A stretch of DNA of 64,000 nt from Drosophila persimilis (GCF_003286085.1 NW_020825312.1:5084001-5148000), one strand, 5' to 3'; shown: positions 1 through 13,524, counted from the first letter of the stretch. Made by a program: numbers and translations. Notes: generated by a model from the sequence alone, not told the origin.

Positions 1-1232
1 AGATTGTTATTCCATCCAGCAATAAATATTGAAAGTGATTCCATGATCCATCTGACATTGGGAGAAGCAGAACATTCAACTCGAAATCTGATCAATTTGG
101 CATATAATAATTATGGCTTATTGTAGTCGCTTGAATGGATGGATTCGTATTCGCATTCGGATGTGGATGTGAATGTGGATGTGGATGTGAATGCATGTAG
201 TCTGTGGTTTCTGTTTCGCTTTTCGCTGCAGTCCAATGCAATTTCTGTGGGTGTCTTGGTGCTGGCTGTACGAACTACGAACTTATCGTACCGCCTGCCG
301 CGCCGGTGAAAATAAATCAAGGTCTAAATACCCAAAGCTGAAGCTGAAGCTGAAGTTTAGGCCCCCGTCCGAAAAATGCCTTTGCGTTCGCTTTTCTGCT
401 TTTCTGCTTTTTTGCACTGCAACACTTCAACAATAAATAACCAAGTCATATTTTTCACCTCCGTTCCTGTTGCTGTTGCTGTTGTTGTTGCTGATGCTGA
501 TGTTGTTGAGTCACTTCCTGGTTTTTCAACCCACTGAAAGGGGCAGAGTCAGGGGGAGTGCTGGGCACATTAACGAGCATATTACCTACTATCTCGCCAG
601 ACTAGAGAAATATGCAAAACTGTTGACCGTTCCGACTGAGCTCCAGCTCGGAGTCAGAGTCAGAGCTGGAGCTGGAGCTGGAGCTGCAGCCAGAGTCGAG
701 AGTCGAGAGTCGAGAGCTGCAAATCATTAACATCTCTTCCAGAAAGCAAACCACCACGAACATATTTTGCACGTGACCTTATTTCCCCCGCACTGTCAGA
801 ATTGCTCAGATGCAGATGCAGCTTTGGCTTTGGCTGAGGCCGAGGCTGCGACTGAGGCTGAATCCTGGAAGTCGGTGGGTTGGGGGGATGCTTAGGGGAT
901 GGGTGCTGGGTAGCTGGGCATCTTGCGGTTGGAGCAACATCATTTTTCGATCACGTTTTAAGTGTCTTGCGCCTTCGTCGTAGTCTGAGTCTGACTCGTC
1001 GTCTTCGTCGCCGTCGTCGTCGTCGTCGTCTTCGTCGTCGTTTTCTAGGCAAGTTAAATGATTTAAAACCAACAACAAAAAATATCGTGCCAAGTGCTGC
1101 ATATTGCACGTAGATCTAAGCCGAGACCAGGGCTCCTCCCTCATGATCCCCTTCCTTCGGCGGCAGTCACTCAATCCGTTAGACGTCGGAGGCCACGTAG
1201 CTGTGACTGCGCTGATTGCTGACTATCGATTG
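1..1232. other. intergenic, low-complexity, no gene seen
   Basis: No open frame here resembles a known protein. The stretch holds imperfect GGATGT repeats around 160-195, GCTGAA units near 339-356, a CTG/TTG-rich patch near 468-510, a GGAGCT run near 660-690 and a GTC/CGT triplet tract near 1008-1045. The short frames over these tracts are by-products of triplet repeats. Confidence 0.6.
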
Positions 1233-1704
1233 CACTGAGAGAAACGGAGACCTAATCTGGGCTTTCAGCTTTCACTTTGAGAAGATTCCATATGTCAGAA
1301 ATCACATTATAAAAAGGAACACAACCATATCTTAATTAAATATTAGGTTTTTAAATACAAAAAAAGCAAATTAAATAGAATTCTCTTTGAACTAAACACA
1401 AATTTATTGAAATGTATTAAAAGTATTACATTTAAATGTAAGAACTGTTAAATAAATATATTATATATTTAATTTGTAGGAAATAAATTTAATTTAAATA
1501 TGAAATAAATATTTCCAATCTCGGGGCAAATATAATGGCATCAATATTTAAATATTAATATTATTAAAAATTGTTTTAAAATACACTTTGATTTACAACT
1601 TTTCGGAGCTCAGGGCTTTGTTCTTTTACTTTTGATGGTATTTTGAATATTTTTACAGTGCTTTCAAAAATATTTACTATTTTACCAGTTATTTTCTCTC
1701 AGTG
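1233..1704. mobile_element. MITE-like AT-rich element with short terminal inverted repeats
   Basis: A strongly AT-rich block of about 470 bp is bounded by CACTGAGAGA at the left and its exact reverse complement TCTCTCAGTG at the right. The interior has no coding capacity and contains long A/T runs. This fits a small non-autonomous DNA transposon relic. I see no convincing target-site duplication, and the ends are short, so chance pairing of the ends remains possible. A related motif without a partner end occurs near 16537. Confidence 0.4.
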
Positions 1705-4700
1705 AAACTCTACTCACTGTCTAACAATGTTATTTTTTGTTGTATTTTGGTTTTTTTGGACGCGCTGACTAACAACAGTTCAAGCGCGTCATACTCTCCA
1801 CCAAGCACCCCCAACGCCAGGCCCCTACCCCCCCCCTGGTTAACCCTCTTCCCCACTCTCTGTAGGAGCAGTGACTAAACTGCATTATCACGCCTCTCCA
1901 TTGCATTATTGGCAGCGCCTTCCTCCGTGGCTCCTTTCAGGCGATCGCTAGGTTAAGGTAAAAACAAGACAGCCCAAGTCCCAAGTCCCAGTGCCCGTCC
2001 CGGTCCCCGTCCCCGTCCCCGTCCCCGCCCCGGCTATCGATCCTAACTACATACTTTGGCCGCTAAGCAGGCAGAAAAATATATGTCCGACAGATGCGAT
2101 GCGCATACTTACTACGATTCGTTGCGCTGCTCACAGTTAGGTGTCTACTTAAGCAAGAAATCAAAGATACAACAACAAAAACAGCAGAAATACAAGAAAA
2201 AATCATCAAAAAGCTATACAACCGAGAGAGACAGAGAGAGAGGCTCGAGAGAGGTAGAGGAAGAGAGAGGCTGGCTGGCTGGCATATACTGGCATCTGCA
2301 TCTGACTATAAACCGCAAGTTAACCGAAAAAAATGACGTGGCAAATAAAACAGAGCGAAGTCGCAAGAAGGCTGATGAGGGTACGAGTATTGAAATTTGT
2401 TGAGGGGGGTGGGGGGTTTACTGAGAGAGAAAAAGGGTACTGAAAACTGGACATTGAGATCCGCACCAAAGTTGGGGGGATTCGTCTTCCACTGCTTAAA
2501 TTTCATTGTGTGGTGTGAATGTTATGGAAATTTGTTTAGCTCTGCATACAGGAAAACCAACAAAAAAAAATCACAAACAAGAATTGCACGAAACTTTTCA
2601 GAGAGGTTCCGGAGTGGAGGAGGAGGAGTGGAGGTTTCATTTTGATTTTCACACCACAGTAACGAAAGCCATCTTCCTTTTGCTATTCACTGGTCTGGCC
2701 TTCTGCAGCAATTGGTCGCCAGTGACAGCTTTATTGGATTCCGATTCCGGAGAGCTATTTAGCTGCAAGAATGCTGGGAAGAAAATGATTTGTCAGCCAC
2801 GAGTATGAGGGGGAAAAGTTGGAGTTGGAGTTTGAGCTTGAGCTTGAGATTGAGATTGAGTTTGAGAGAGGTGGAACAGGTATGGTGTGGTATCCATCCA
2901 TCCGCCTAATGCATTTTTCCATTCAATAAGTTGGATTTAAGTTTTCTTTCCGCTGATTACAATTGGTTTAGCCAGCTGCTGATTGATTGAGAGATTGGGG
3001 GGACGGACTCTGTGCCTGTCTCTGCCTCTGTCTCTGTCTCAAGGAGAGGTGAGGGCGAGGGCGAGGCTCTTGAAGAGCTAAATTTGATGATGATGAAGAT
3101 GAGTGGAGTGAAGTGAAGTGGAGTGGAGTGGAGGAGACAAGTCCTTTAGTTCAAGACTATTCAAGTACTTAGCCAAAGATTTCATGCGATTGTTATTTAT
3201 TCTGCCTCTGCTCAAGTGCATAATGGCTGGAGGGGCAAGGGCCTACGGCGATGGGAGCTTTTGAAGTTTAAATGCAACGAGAATGAATCCCAAAGGGAAT
3301 CCACTCTAATCTTATCCTGATACATTTATTAAGAGTGCGTTATACAGGGGACTTCAATCCCTTCTGTTTTATTCATTGATCGTGCTACCAAATTGCTTTT
3401 CTCAGGCGATTAAATTGCAAGTGTTAATTCTTGCGGTAAGCCCATTGTTAAATTGAATTTCCGACAGAGTTCTTATGAGCTGCTGCCCTCGACCTCGACC
3501 CCCTGCTAATTTGAGCCATTTCCTCAATCAACTTTCGGTGACCTCCGATCGCATTGTTCACACTTATCCAAAAGCCAAGAGAAGGTGTCTGGTAGCGGCT
3601 GGTGCTGCTGCACATCCTTCAAGGCTGTTAAATCAATTTACACTACGCCGCAAATCGAACTGTTCCTTTCCGAACGGCCCTTCTCTCCGTCTGTCTCCTG
3701 TCTGGCATAACTCTGCCTTTCGTCTTCGATCGTTAAGCTCCTGGCCCCCACTCTTCCTCCTCCTCCTCCTCGTCCTCGGTCTGCTTCCAGACAGCCCTGC
3801 CGTCTCAACAGTGCTCATCTTTGGGTATGCTGGCAACGGCAGCAACTTAATCGACATCGTTTTCACATTGTCAATTGTCTTCAGCCACTCTGCATGTCCG
3901 CCAACCGTCACCCAGGCCCAGCAGCCGACAACAATGGGTCCAGGTTCAGGTCCAGGCACCCGCCCTCCGCCCCCAGCCCCCAGTCCCCAGTCCCAGCAGC
4001 CTCGGCCCGAAAAAGCCAAGCATGGCATTCTTCTCTTCACGTTGAGCTGAGCCTGTCTCTCGGCTCTCGACTTCCTGTCAAAGTTCAACAAACCGCCCCA
4101 GCGAAACAAACAGCAAAAAAGGCACTATAATTGCAGTTTCCATGTGTGTATGGAAAAAGGCGAGCAGCAGCAGCAGCGGCAGCAGCAGCCCATGGATCAG
4201 TCTCAGTCTCAGTCGCAGCACCAGCATCCATGGCACAGCACAGCAGCAACAGGGACGGGACCGACCGGCAGAAGCCTTTGGATCTGCCTACGTTTCGTTA
4301 ATATTTTTGCAAATTTTCTTAACCTCCACTTGGCCAGCTCCTGCCTGCTCTCCGGGGGAGAGTGCAGCATGCCGAGTGGCATGCAACACTACCAAAAACG
4401 TACGTACAACGATCGTGTTGAACTAAAAAAAAACCAACCAACAACAAAAGCTCTGCCTGGGTCGCCTCCGTCCATTGCATGTGTACGTACGCGCAGACTA
4501 AACCAGTTTGCAGCTAACCAGCTCCTCATTCAAAGGCCACAGTGGAGATTGGCACATGGATGCTGCCCAGATGATGAGATAGAGAGAGGATAGAGCAGGA
4601 CAGACACTTTTCCTATAAAATAGTCTCTTGAATGGCCAAATATGATTTGTATTTATGATGGATTATATTTCTTATGCCATAAGTCATTAAAGAAACAAAT

Positions 4701-7000
4701 TGTACATCACTTCAGCGTCCAAGGACCGTAGATTAGGTTAGGTCAATCCGGGGATTATCTGGATAGGGGGGTATGTAGCACCTCAGGAGTCCTCAAGAAT
4801 CGGGGTGTTCTATAAGTTATATTTTTAAAATCACTCAATAAAGATTAATTTAAATCAAGCTTAAACTATATTCTTCAGCTATAATCTCCAGAGATGTTCT
4901 TTGATATCCAATAGTGAACACCTGAGTGGGGCTCATCGTAGGGAGCTTCCACTGTAGACAACCTGGTGAACGGTTGATCGCTTTTGCTGCTCCAACGGAT
5001 GGCTGTGCGATGTGTGTGCGAGTGAGTTCTTCCATGTGTGTGGTGTGTGCTGTGGTGTGGTGTGGTGTGGTGTCTTCTTGTTATTGTTGCTGCCTTGCTG
5101 CCTTGCTGGCTTGCTGCTTTGTTACTTCGCTGCTCTGTTGCTGTTGTGATCGATTGCTGTTTGAGCATGCAAATGTGTAAAGACGCCTCCGCCACCAACC
5201 AACAACCAGCAGAAGAAGAAACCGGCTAACTCGTTTGGCCTGGCTCTCGGTATGGGTTTTGGGGTATGGGATATGGGGCCTGGGCCTGGCTCTGGCTCTG
5301 GCTCCGTTCTGCTCTGCTCTGGGCCCAAGTGTAGAATCGGGGAGAAATCAGAAAACCGAAACAGAAACGTGTCCAGCTGCAGCGACAAAATGCTAAATAT
5401 ATTTGTAAGTTTTCTATTTGACGATCAACTGGCATTGATTCCTTAGCAGTTTTTACTCGTATACTCTTGCAAAAGGTACTCCAATGTTAGGCATGTGCTT
5501 AGAAAAAATTCAAAAAAATAATACACGTAAGAGCATGAGTAGCTGAATCGATTTAGCCATCTCCGTTCGATGCCTCCGATTAAGCCGATTTAGCGAGGGT
5601 GCATATTCGTATACCCTACACTCCTTCCGTAGTGTATGCTTTGGTATGCATTGGATCTTACTGGCTCTTACTGGGCTCTTGGGATCGTGAGATGCTGGCA
5701 GTTGATTTTTGATGAATTTATTAAGATTTTTCTCTGTGGCAAAAACTTCTCGACCATATCCAAAGGGGAAGGGGAAGGGGATGGAGAAGGAGCAGGAGAC
5801 CTCTAATGAGTTAGCGGGAAAGGCGAAAAGGCGAAAAGTTGAAAAGTTACCTGACTCGACGGCAAGCAGCGAAGGCAACAAATCAACGCCTCTACGCCTG
5901 ATCTATGATTAGTGTCAAGTCAAAACCATAGAGTCTTGGTCGGGTCAACCGCAGTTTCTTGGCCATTGATATATGGATGTATGTGCGGCCTGACCGCGAC
6001 CACACAATTTCTGTATTTTTGTTTCGCCATCGATCTTCTTAGAGGTCCTCGTCCCACCTCGTCCTACCTGAGGCTAAGGACACCACAAATTTCCAAGCAA
6101 TTGGCCGTGTCTAACAATGGTCGAGGCCAGAAAACGTTTTAGACCCTTTGGGGCAAAAGGAAAACAGAGGGACTCCTGCCAGGCGTCTCGAAATGGGTCC
6201 GTCCTCGTCCCCGTCTCCGTCCCCGTCCCGTCACAGCATGGCAGCAGATGTTGTCCTTTTTTTCTTTGCCCTCTCCCTTCGAACTGGACTGGGTTAATGT
6301 GACCTTCTCGCCCTGACAGCTGTGTCTTTGTACCGACGACGCGGCAATTTTCTTAGCCTGCATTTTCCTCTTTTGTTACGCAAAAAAAACGAAAGGAAAG
6401 AGGCAAAGAACAGAACGTTTGTTTACCCAAAACACACACAAAGTGTGTGGAAAATTGGAAAATTGTCTGTACAATTGTAAGGCTTTCGCTTCCTTTCCTT
6501 GTCCTTCCCCCCCACCCACTCCGTGTGTGTTTTTGTGTTGTACGTATTTGTGATTTATTTTGATCGATCGTTCCTACGGCTTAAAAACTCTTTATTCTGT
6601 TCGGCTCAGCTCAACAGTTCTCTCTCTCCGTTTCCCGTTGTTTACTTAGAGAGTCTTAATTTTGGTCGGTTTGCATTCTATTGGTATAAATACCCCACAA
6701 ATAGTTCCTGAAAATTGCACATGTCCGCACACAAAGATTGCAGAGGTCTCTCCTAAGGACACGATTGAGTGTTTCAAGGCATCTTTGTTCAATGCTACTC
6801 TGAGCCCCTCTGTCTCCGATCGCTTTCCCATGGACGCAATCCAGGTGGGCTCTACAGCCGCTTGATATATGCCAAACGATCGACCACTGTGGCCTACTCG
6901 CACAGTGGGCGAATTGACCAATCTAGCACGAAAAATCCCTTAGCTCCAAGAGAATTTAAGTTAGTTTGCATTCGGGAAAAAACTAAGATTCCAGTGCCAA
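1705..7000. other. intergenic, no supported gene
   Basis: It contains a C-rich GTCCCC run (about 1996-2035), GA-rich sequence (2222-2270), a GAGTGGAGTGAAGTG-type tract near 3100-3135, a GC-rich segment at 3475-4130 with an overlapping 191-residue open frame that looks like chance, CAG tracts near 4165-4190, and TGGTGTGG repeats near 5040-5075. None of the open frames has a recognisable domain or a credible splice partner. Confidence 0.55.
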
Positions 7001-7180
7001 AATAATAACTAAAATTTTATGTAAAATGTTTTCATTTTTAAAGAGCCATCTATTATATTTCCATTGTTAGAGATTCCGTTATACAACATTCGATGGACAA
7101 CACTGCTTGCGAGTCCCATTGAAGATCATTAGCGAAGACTGAACTAACAGAATAACCAGGTCTTAGAGGTGCCATATTCT

Positions 7181-7224
7181 GCAATATTAAACGACATTTA
7201 GAGCAATATTAAACGACATTTTGA
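7181..7224. repeat. 22-bp direct tandem duplication
   Basis: Two adjacent copies begin GCAATATTAAACGACATTT at 7181 and 7203. They differ at two bases near their 3' ends. This looks like a recent local duplication in AT-rich DNA. Confidence 0.85.
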
Positions 7225-8859
7225 GCAGGACGAGAGTGCTATTTATAAAGCTATTTGGGTTAATACCACTTAAAGCATGATTTCCACCACATAAACTATT
7301 TGTTAGTAGATACACTAAACTATAAAAGAACCCTTTTTAATTGGAAACTATGACTTTTAATTTAAAATCTGCGAAGTTGAAAAAATGAACAGAATATGTT
7401 ATGATTTTTTAACTAAAATTAAAAAATCAGTAATCGATGGCTCCTTGAAGAATGGTAAATAGATACCACCAAATAGGTTTTGAAATTCCACATATAAAAA
7501 ATGGTTGTTTTTTCCGGAATGGCCAAATGGGCTGTGAAAATGAATACAAATTTCCAACAGCCAGCATTGGGAATATGAACTTGGTATTACGAGCACTAGA
7601 ATAGACTCCATTTCTAGTCGTGACTAATAAAGAAAACCAAAATTTATACTTTAATTTCTATTGTAGTCTCATTATTTACCACTGTTTCTGTTTTTATTGT
7701 TGTAATATATTTATATTGTGCTTCCAAGTCCAAGTCCAAGCTTAAGGAGTTTCGAGAGCTCAAAGCGCTTGTAATTTTTGTTAATTTTTTGAGTTGTTTC
7801 TCATTTCTGGTGAGTTCTCATGTCTTATGATCTGATCTGAGATCGGATAATTCAACACATAGCGAAATATATATCGTTTCGTTGGCATTTCTTTGTTGTT
7901 CTCCCTATCAGATCTTCGGGATTTCCTCTGTCTTCTTTTCATTACTGATCTCCCCTCGTGTTGCCGCCTTTTCGCATCTTTTCGCTTTCCCAGTCCTGGC
8001 TTTAATTTTGTAATTACTATAATACACAGCCCCACGAGCTGTTCTGGACTGTTCTGGGGAGCTGTTCTCCATTGAGAGGGATAGCTGGGTGTAAACGACT
8101 GGCATCCTTAACGGCTTTCGATGCTCAAACAACTGCGGGGCAAAGCAGCAAAAAGCAGCAAAAAAGCAGCAAAAACCATGATGAATAACCAGCAGGAGAG
8201 GAAGAGGGCCGAAAAAGGGAGAGCTCGGGTGAGACAGAGAAAGAGAAAGAGGGAAGTAAAACATTATTGAAAACTAACTGCTCCCTGTTTTAATATAATT
8301 TTAAATTTCTTGCTGCTCATCGGGCATTGTGGATGGGTGTGTGTCTTGGCTAAAGCGCAGCGTTTACTTCAAATAATTATGGAAAATGCCAAGCGCAAGG
8401 GGGGAGGGTGATTGTGAATGTGAGTGTGAGTGTGAGTGTGAGTGCAGTTTCCTTTGGTCAGTGGTCTGCCAGCCCCAACCCCAGCCCAGGTGGGCATGGT
8501 CATGGTCATGGCCAATGAGCTAGGATGAAAAACAACAAGATCATAATAACCAGCTGCAACGGGCGTGCGTTAGGCGAGCAGGGAACGGTCAGTGGCAGTG
8601 GCAGTGGCAGCAGTAGGGGTAGGAGTAGGGGCAGAGAGGCAGAGTTGCGGTAACAAGCGCTAATTATCGACAACAAGCTAAAACAGCGGCCTACAATTCA
8701 GCTGAGGCAGAAGTATACGTAGAAGCAGCAACAGAAGCGCCCTACGCAACGATCTCCTCGCTAGAGGCCACGCTAACAGAGGGGGAGGGGCAGATGGGTA
8801 AAGAAAAGCGCTGCGCGGATGCAGCGACTTCCATAGCCATTAAAATTTACACAGGTAAC

Positions 8860-8882
8860 GCAGCAGCAGCAGCAGCAGCAGC
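8860..8882. repeat. (GCA)n triplet tract
   Basis: Uninterrupted GCA repeats, about 23 bases. A trinucleotide run of CAT/ATC type follows at about 8905-8933. No coding exon can be supported around them. Confidence 0.8.
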
Positions 8883-9848
8883 ATTTCAGCCTCCGTCTAC
8901 GTCGTCGTCATCATCATCACCATCATCATCATCGTTGTCGGTATTCATCGTTGGCCTTTCTCCCATTTGGCGCAAACTTGTTAACTTCTTGGCATGGATG
9001 GTCATCATGCAAGCCTCGCCAGAAGCAGGAGTTTGAGGAAAGAGACAGGCAGACAGCCTGAGAGCGAGAGCGAGAGACCGCGGCATTGAGTGTGTACGGA
9101 CAGGACAGCACATGCATGCAACGTACACAAGCAACAAGAGCCGAAAAGCTCCCCGAATGTGGAATGCTCTTAATCAATTAGTATGGGCGCACTTTGAGCT
9201 AAAGAATGCGTTGGACATATGTCGAAAGGGATAGAAATAAAGCCTCCTGTCCACCCACTTCCCTCGTACGCCAGCTCCCGGCTCACTCGCCTTGTTCAAC
9301 GGACGAGTATACATACGAGTGCGAGACTGTACCTCTTGTACAAGAAAGTGTCACACACATCAACGAGCACATGATTTTAAAAGGATCATTTAGAACTCAA
9401 GCTTATATTGGGATTATACCGTTCTTTTAAATGGCAATGGACTAAAGAGAAGACTTGAATAATATTCCCAAAGAAACCTGGCAATTTTGGATTTCTTTCA
9501 AGAATCTGCATTGATCAAAACTATTTCGATTCATGTGGCCAGCCAAATTGAAAGTCCCTTAGCTCTCTGCAACAATATCTGCCTGAAACTTGAAACAACT
9601 CACATATTCCTCATCCCATTCAATCCCCGTTCCAGTCTTGACGACCAACTGCCATGTCATAATCAATATGCCCCATCAACATATCAGGTGTATAACAAGC
9701 AGCCGCGGGTATGACGCTCTGCCACTCTGCCCCTCTGCCTCTGCCTCTGCCAGATGAGGCAGCATGTATTGGTTGCAATTTATAGTCGCAGGATCGCTTA
9801 CAAGCCAACGAGTTGGTAACGCAAACCGGCGGCACTCATAGCCAGTTA

Positions 9849-9902
9849 CTGCTGTTGCCGCTGCCGCTGCTGCTGCTGCTGCTTCTTCTGCTGCTGCTGC
9901 TG
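9849..9902. repeat. CTG/CCG-rich imperfect triplet tract
   Basis: Imperfect CTG units with CCG and TTC interruptions. On the minus strand they read as an alanine/serine/glutamine-rich frame, which is what a triplet repeat gives in any frame. Confidence 0.75.
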
Positions 9903-10990
9903 TCGTTGTTGTTATTGTTTGTTGCATGGGCGCTGATTTTTATGCTCGGACTTGCGGCCAGTGAAGATTTCCAACGCAACTGATGACGGAGATGGAGATG
10001 GAAACTACGACTGGGACCAAGACCAAGACCAAGACCGAAACCGAGACCGAGACTGGGCGTTAACTGCGAAGTAATTGCGTTTCGGCTATGCAAGTACATA
10101 AATTGGATTTGAAATATGTACACATGTTGATGGATTCCTATAGCCAGCCTATCCATGCTATGGGTACCTGACTGCATGACTGACTGACTGACTGGCGGAC
10201 AGTCGGTCGGTGCCAGGACTGCCGCTGAGCGCTGGACGGCATGGATGGTAGGAAAAGAGAAAAACATCGAACCATTTGTCTCTTGATAATTATCATTTCA
10301 GTATGATAGCATCAATTTTGAAAAACATTTGATGATTTCTGCTGCGTGTGTCGGTCGTTAACGAGATCTTGTCGAGGCCTAGGCCGATGCCGATGCCGAG
10401 GCCTGCCTGGCAGATGCGCCTCAGAGGCACCTGCAAACTGCTGATAAGTAAATACTTTGTAGGAAACAGAAGTCACGGGCTGCGCTGCACAGCTTGGGAT
10501 CTAAATATGGGTTACCGACAAGTGCATAAGAGAAGTACGGGTACATAAACAGATGAATAGAATTGAGTTACGGCTCTAGCTTCAAAAGTCATCAAAAACT
10601 GTTGGATTTACAACGCTAAATCCCTCAAAGCTGCCTTAAGGATCTCCCCCAAAACTAATCTACAGCTCAGTGCAAGATCGGTCTGCAGGCTTCTGGAATT
10701 CAATGAGAAAATCGACACTTTGATAGAGGATTTATGGAACTATCGAATTGCCATATAGCAAATATCAAAGGGGACCAAAAAAGTTCTGGAAAGTTCGTTG
10801 TACGGAAGTTTGTAATAGAGAACGTCGACTGTATGTAGATCAGGGCATATATTTCCCCCACAAATGGTTTTCTATAAGTCTAATTGACTTTCCGTACTCT
10901 TTCGAACAGCCCACCCAAAACCCCTCTCAATTGGTCCATATTTCATGACCAAAAATTAACCAATAAAACAAAAACAAATGATAGCTCACT

Positions 10991-11014
10991 CACACACACA
11001 CACACACACACACA
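10991..11014. repeat. (CA)12 microsatellite
   Basis: Twelve uninterrupted CA units. Smaller (CA)n or (TG)n tracts occur near 12785, 16208, 17160, 17735, 62060 and 62445. Confidence 0.9.
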
Positions 11015-11420
11015 GAAATACACAGAAACAAAATGTACGACTTTTCCCAATAGCCCAAGCCATAACATATAAAATCCCCCGAACATCAGCAGCAATAGCA
11101 ACAATTTCCCCATAGTACAGCGTACAACGGTACGTATGCGCAATATATTATATTTGTGTTTACCAACCTGAAACATGTGTAGCTATGTACATCCGTACCT
11201 ACAGATACTCCACGTATGTATATGGAGGGGGGTGCGAGAACGGGAACACATGCAAAACAGCAATAGAAACACAACGCAACAGAACACAGCAGCACGAATC
11301 GTACGAGTATGTACTAGATGTCAGAGATAGCAAAGGAGAGTAGAAAGAGAGATATACATTTCAAAATTTATTTATTTACATTGACATTTTGTGCTACTTG
11401 CGCACTTTTCCACCAGTGCC

Positions 11421-11469
11421 CCTTTAGCCCCCTTAGCCCCTTAGCCCGTTAGCCCGTTAGCCCCTTAGC
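11421..11469. repeat. tandem TTAGCCC-like units
   Basis: About six successive units of roughly 8 bp with the core TTAGCCC, differing in the spacer base pair. The likeness to a telomere repeat is superficial, because fly telomeres are not built from such units. Confidence 0.7.
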
Positions 11470-13434
11470 TGCGAAGCTGTTCACTTGAAAAAATGCTAAC
11501 AAAGCTTTAACCGGTCCTCACGCAGAGCTTCTCAGACTTCCCCCTACTTACGGCTCTCTAGCCGAGTCCAGCCGAGAAACAGAGACGACAAATAATATAT
11601 TGACTCAACTACAATACGGACATTGTCATAGCACCCGGAAGCGGGGCGAGGGTGGGGGTAGGGGTTAGAGCAGGGCTGGCTTGAGCACGAGAATAGATGG
11701 AAATGGGACTCTGAGGATGAGATATAAGCAAAAAGGGACACAGAACGGAAGAGGACCGGGTCAGAGAGTCTATTTCTGCACCTGAATTGAGTCCTCGTCC
11801 CCCTCGTCCTGCTCCTTCTCGTCCTTGGCAAGGAGCAGCAAACGGACAGGAAAGCGGGTAAGTATGTTACGGAAGCTAAAGAAAACCCAGGACGGCATGA
11901 AAGCCATGTAACTGCAGGGATTTATAGCCTGCTAAGGATATTTTGAGATATCACCGATTTAAATAGTGGCTTATGCCCATCGATCCAGAAGCTACTGAAA
12001 AATGTTCACCTTGGAAATGAGAGAGTGGAACTACGTGCCTTGATAATCGAATTAATCAGCGAGTTTGTTATACAAATAAATACCCAAAAAGCTTACCCCT
12101 ATCTATCATCGCGAATCTGTAAAGTATGTAGGTATCCTCGTGCATAGGGAGGGGATGATGGGGTAGGTCAACCGATTGAGTCACACGATTGTTTGCCAAT
12201 GGTACTAAGCATGCCCCTATTTTCTATATTCGTATGTACTTACAAATTTGATATTTACAAGTCCATCGAGCAAAGCTTTCCTCCTCCTTGGCCTGCTTTC
12301 TTCTCATTCTAATTCTTCCCTCCCGCTTACCCTTTTCTCTGTTCGTCCCTTCCTGTCGTTTCCTGCGCCCTTGTTCTCCCATTGCCATTCCCATTCCAGG
12401 AGCAACAAATTCAAGAGTTCGCTTAACAGTTTTATTTGTCTTTGGAAAACTTTTGTTCCTCCCCTCAAACCCCTCCACTCAAACCCCCAACCAACCGCAC
12501 TAGTATCCTACTACCCACATATACTCCTACGCACACTTGAATGATTTCCAAGGCAGGGGGAAACAATTCTGGGGTGGTACGGTATGGGTTGAGGTATGTG
12601 GACAGCGGAGGGCCATACGTACGCCAACTAAACTCAAAGTCAAAGTCTAGGTCCTGGCCAGGCCAAACCGGGCCTGGCCCTCTTCTCCGCCCCCTCGCCT
12701 CACCCAATATCTGGAGCACTTGAACAATTTGTAACATGATAGACGGAAAGAAAAGGCAAACAAATCATTGATGAGTGTGTGCCTGTGTGTGTGTGTGTGT
12801 GTGTGCTACTGGCCAGTGTTGATGTGTGCGTTGTCAGTTTTGTTTGTGTTTTGCTTTGCTTTGCATTGACTTCACCGTACTGGACCGGACGATTTCTTAG
12901 GGATCGGGATCGGAAGCGGAATCGGACAGGAGGAGCAGCAAAGGAGCATTGACTGGCTGTTTGTCTAAAATATTTGTAGGAAAATTGCAAACAAAAGCGG
13001 GACAGCCAGCGCCCAGCAGAAAACAATATGTCAAGGGGGATATAGTGGCTGATATGGGGGGTGGGGGGAGGGGCTGAAATTGGGGGAAAAACAATTTCTC
13101 CAGCTTTTTATTGTTGGTCTTTTGTTTTAAGCGCTCATATTGAAAATCAAACAATGACGGCCACTCCACTGAAAGTTGAAGCATATGAACTATATTTTAT
13201 GGGGCAGAAAAAAGCATAACAGAGCATAGCAGAAAAAATGTGAATAATATAAACGGCTATAAAAATAAATAGAAAATCGAATTGCTTTTAAATTCATTCA
13301 GTTTATGGCATCACATTTGATTGAATTCGTAACCAGTTCCAAACAAAGTTTGAACAAAAAACTCAAATAAAGCGACAAAAAAAAACCGAAATTTTAGTTT
13401 TCGAGTTTTATAGTTTGACGCTTTTTTGGTAACT

Positions 13435-13506
13435 GGCTCGTTGGTCTAGGGGTATGATTTCCGCTTAGGGTGCGGGAGGTCCCGGGTTCAAATCCCGGAC
13501 GAGCCC
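13435..13506 (+). tRNA. tRNA-Pro (anticodon AGG)
   Basis: This 72-nt gene folds into a full cloverleaf. The acceptor strands GGCTCGT and ACGAGCC pair perfectly and are followed by the discriminator base C. The anticodon stem TCCGC/GCGGG (one T-G wobble at its base) carries the loop TTAGGGT, so the anticodon is AGG and reads CCU. The T arm is CCGGG/CCCGG around TTCAAAT. The D arm and internal A box lie at TGGTCTAGGGG. CCA is not encoded, as expected in a eukaryote, and there is no intron. It stands alone, with no other tRNA recognisable in the window. Confidence 0.97.
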
Positions 13507-13524
13507 AAGCTGTAAATAGTCTAC

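Larger units (their letters stand above)
7001..13434. other. intergenic, no supported gene
   Basis: Positions 7001-7700 are AT-rich and contain a 22-bp tandem duplication. The rest holds GTGAGT repeats (8420-8445), CAG/CTG tracts (8860-8882, 9849-9902), a GACCAA/GACCGA run (about 10012-10055), a GACTGACT run near 10181-10197, (CA)n at 10991-11014, TTAGCCC-like units near 11421-11469 and (TG)n near 12785-12805. No protein-coding exon is recognisable. Confidence 0.55.

Noticed and set aside
3475-4050. 191-residue plus-strand open frame
   Set aside because: It is proline- and leucine-rich because the DNA is C-rich. It has an overlapping minus-strand frame of similar length, no family resemblance and no promoter or splice context.
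11421-11469. telomere-like TTAGCCC units
   Set aside because: Fly telomeres are not made of such repeats, and the units are few and imperfect. It is treated as a local tandem repeat.
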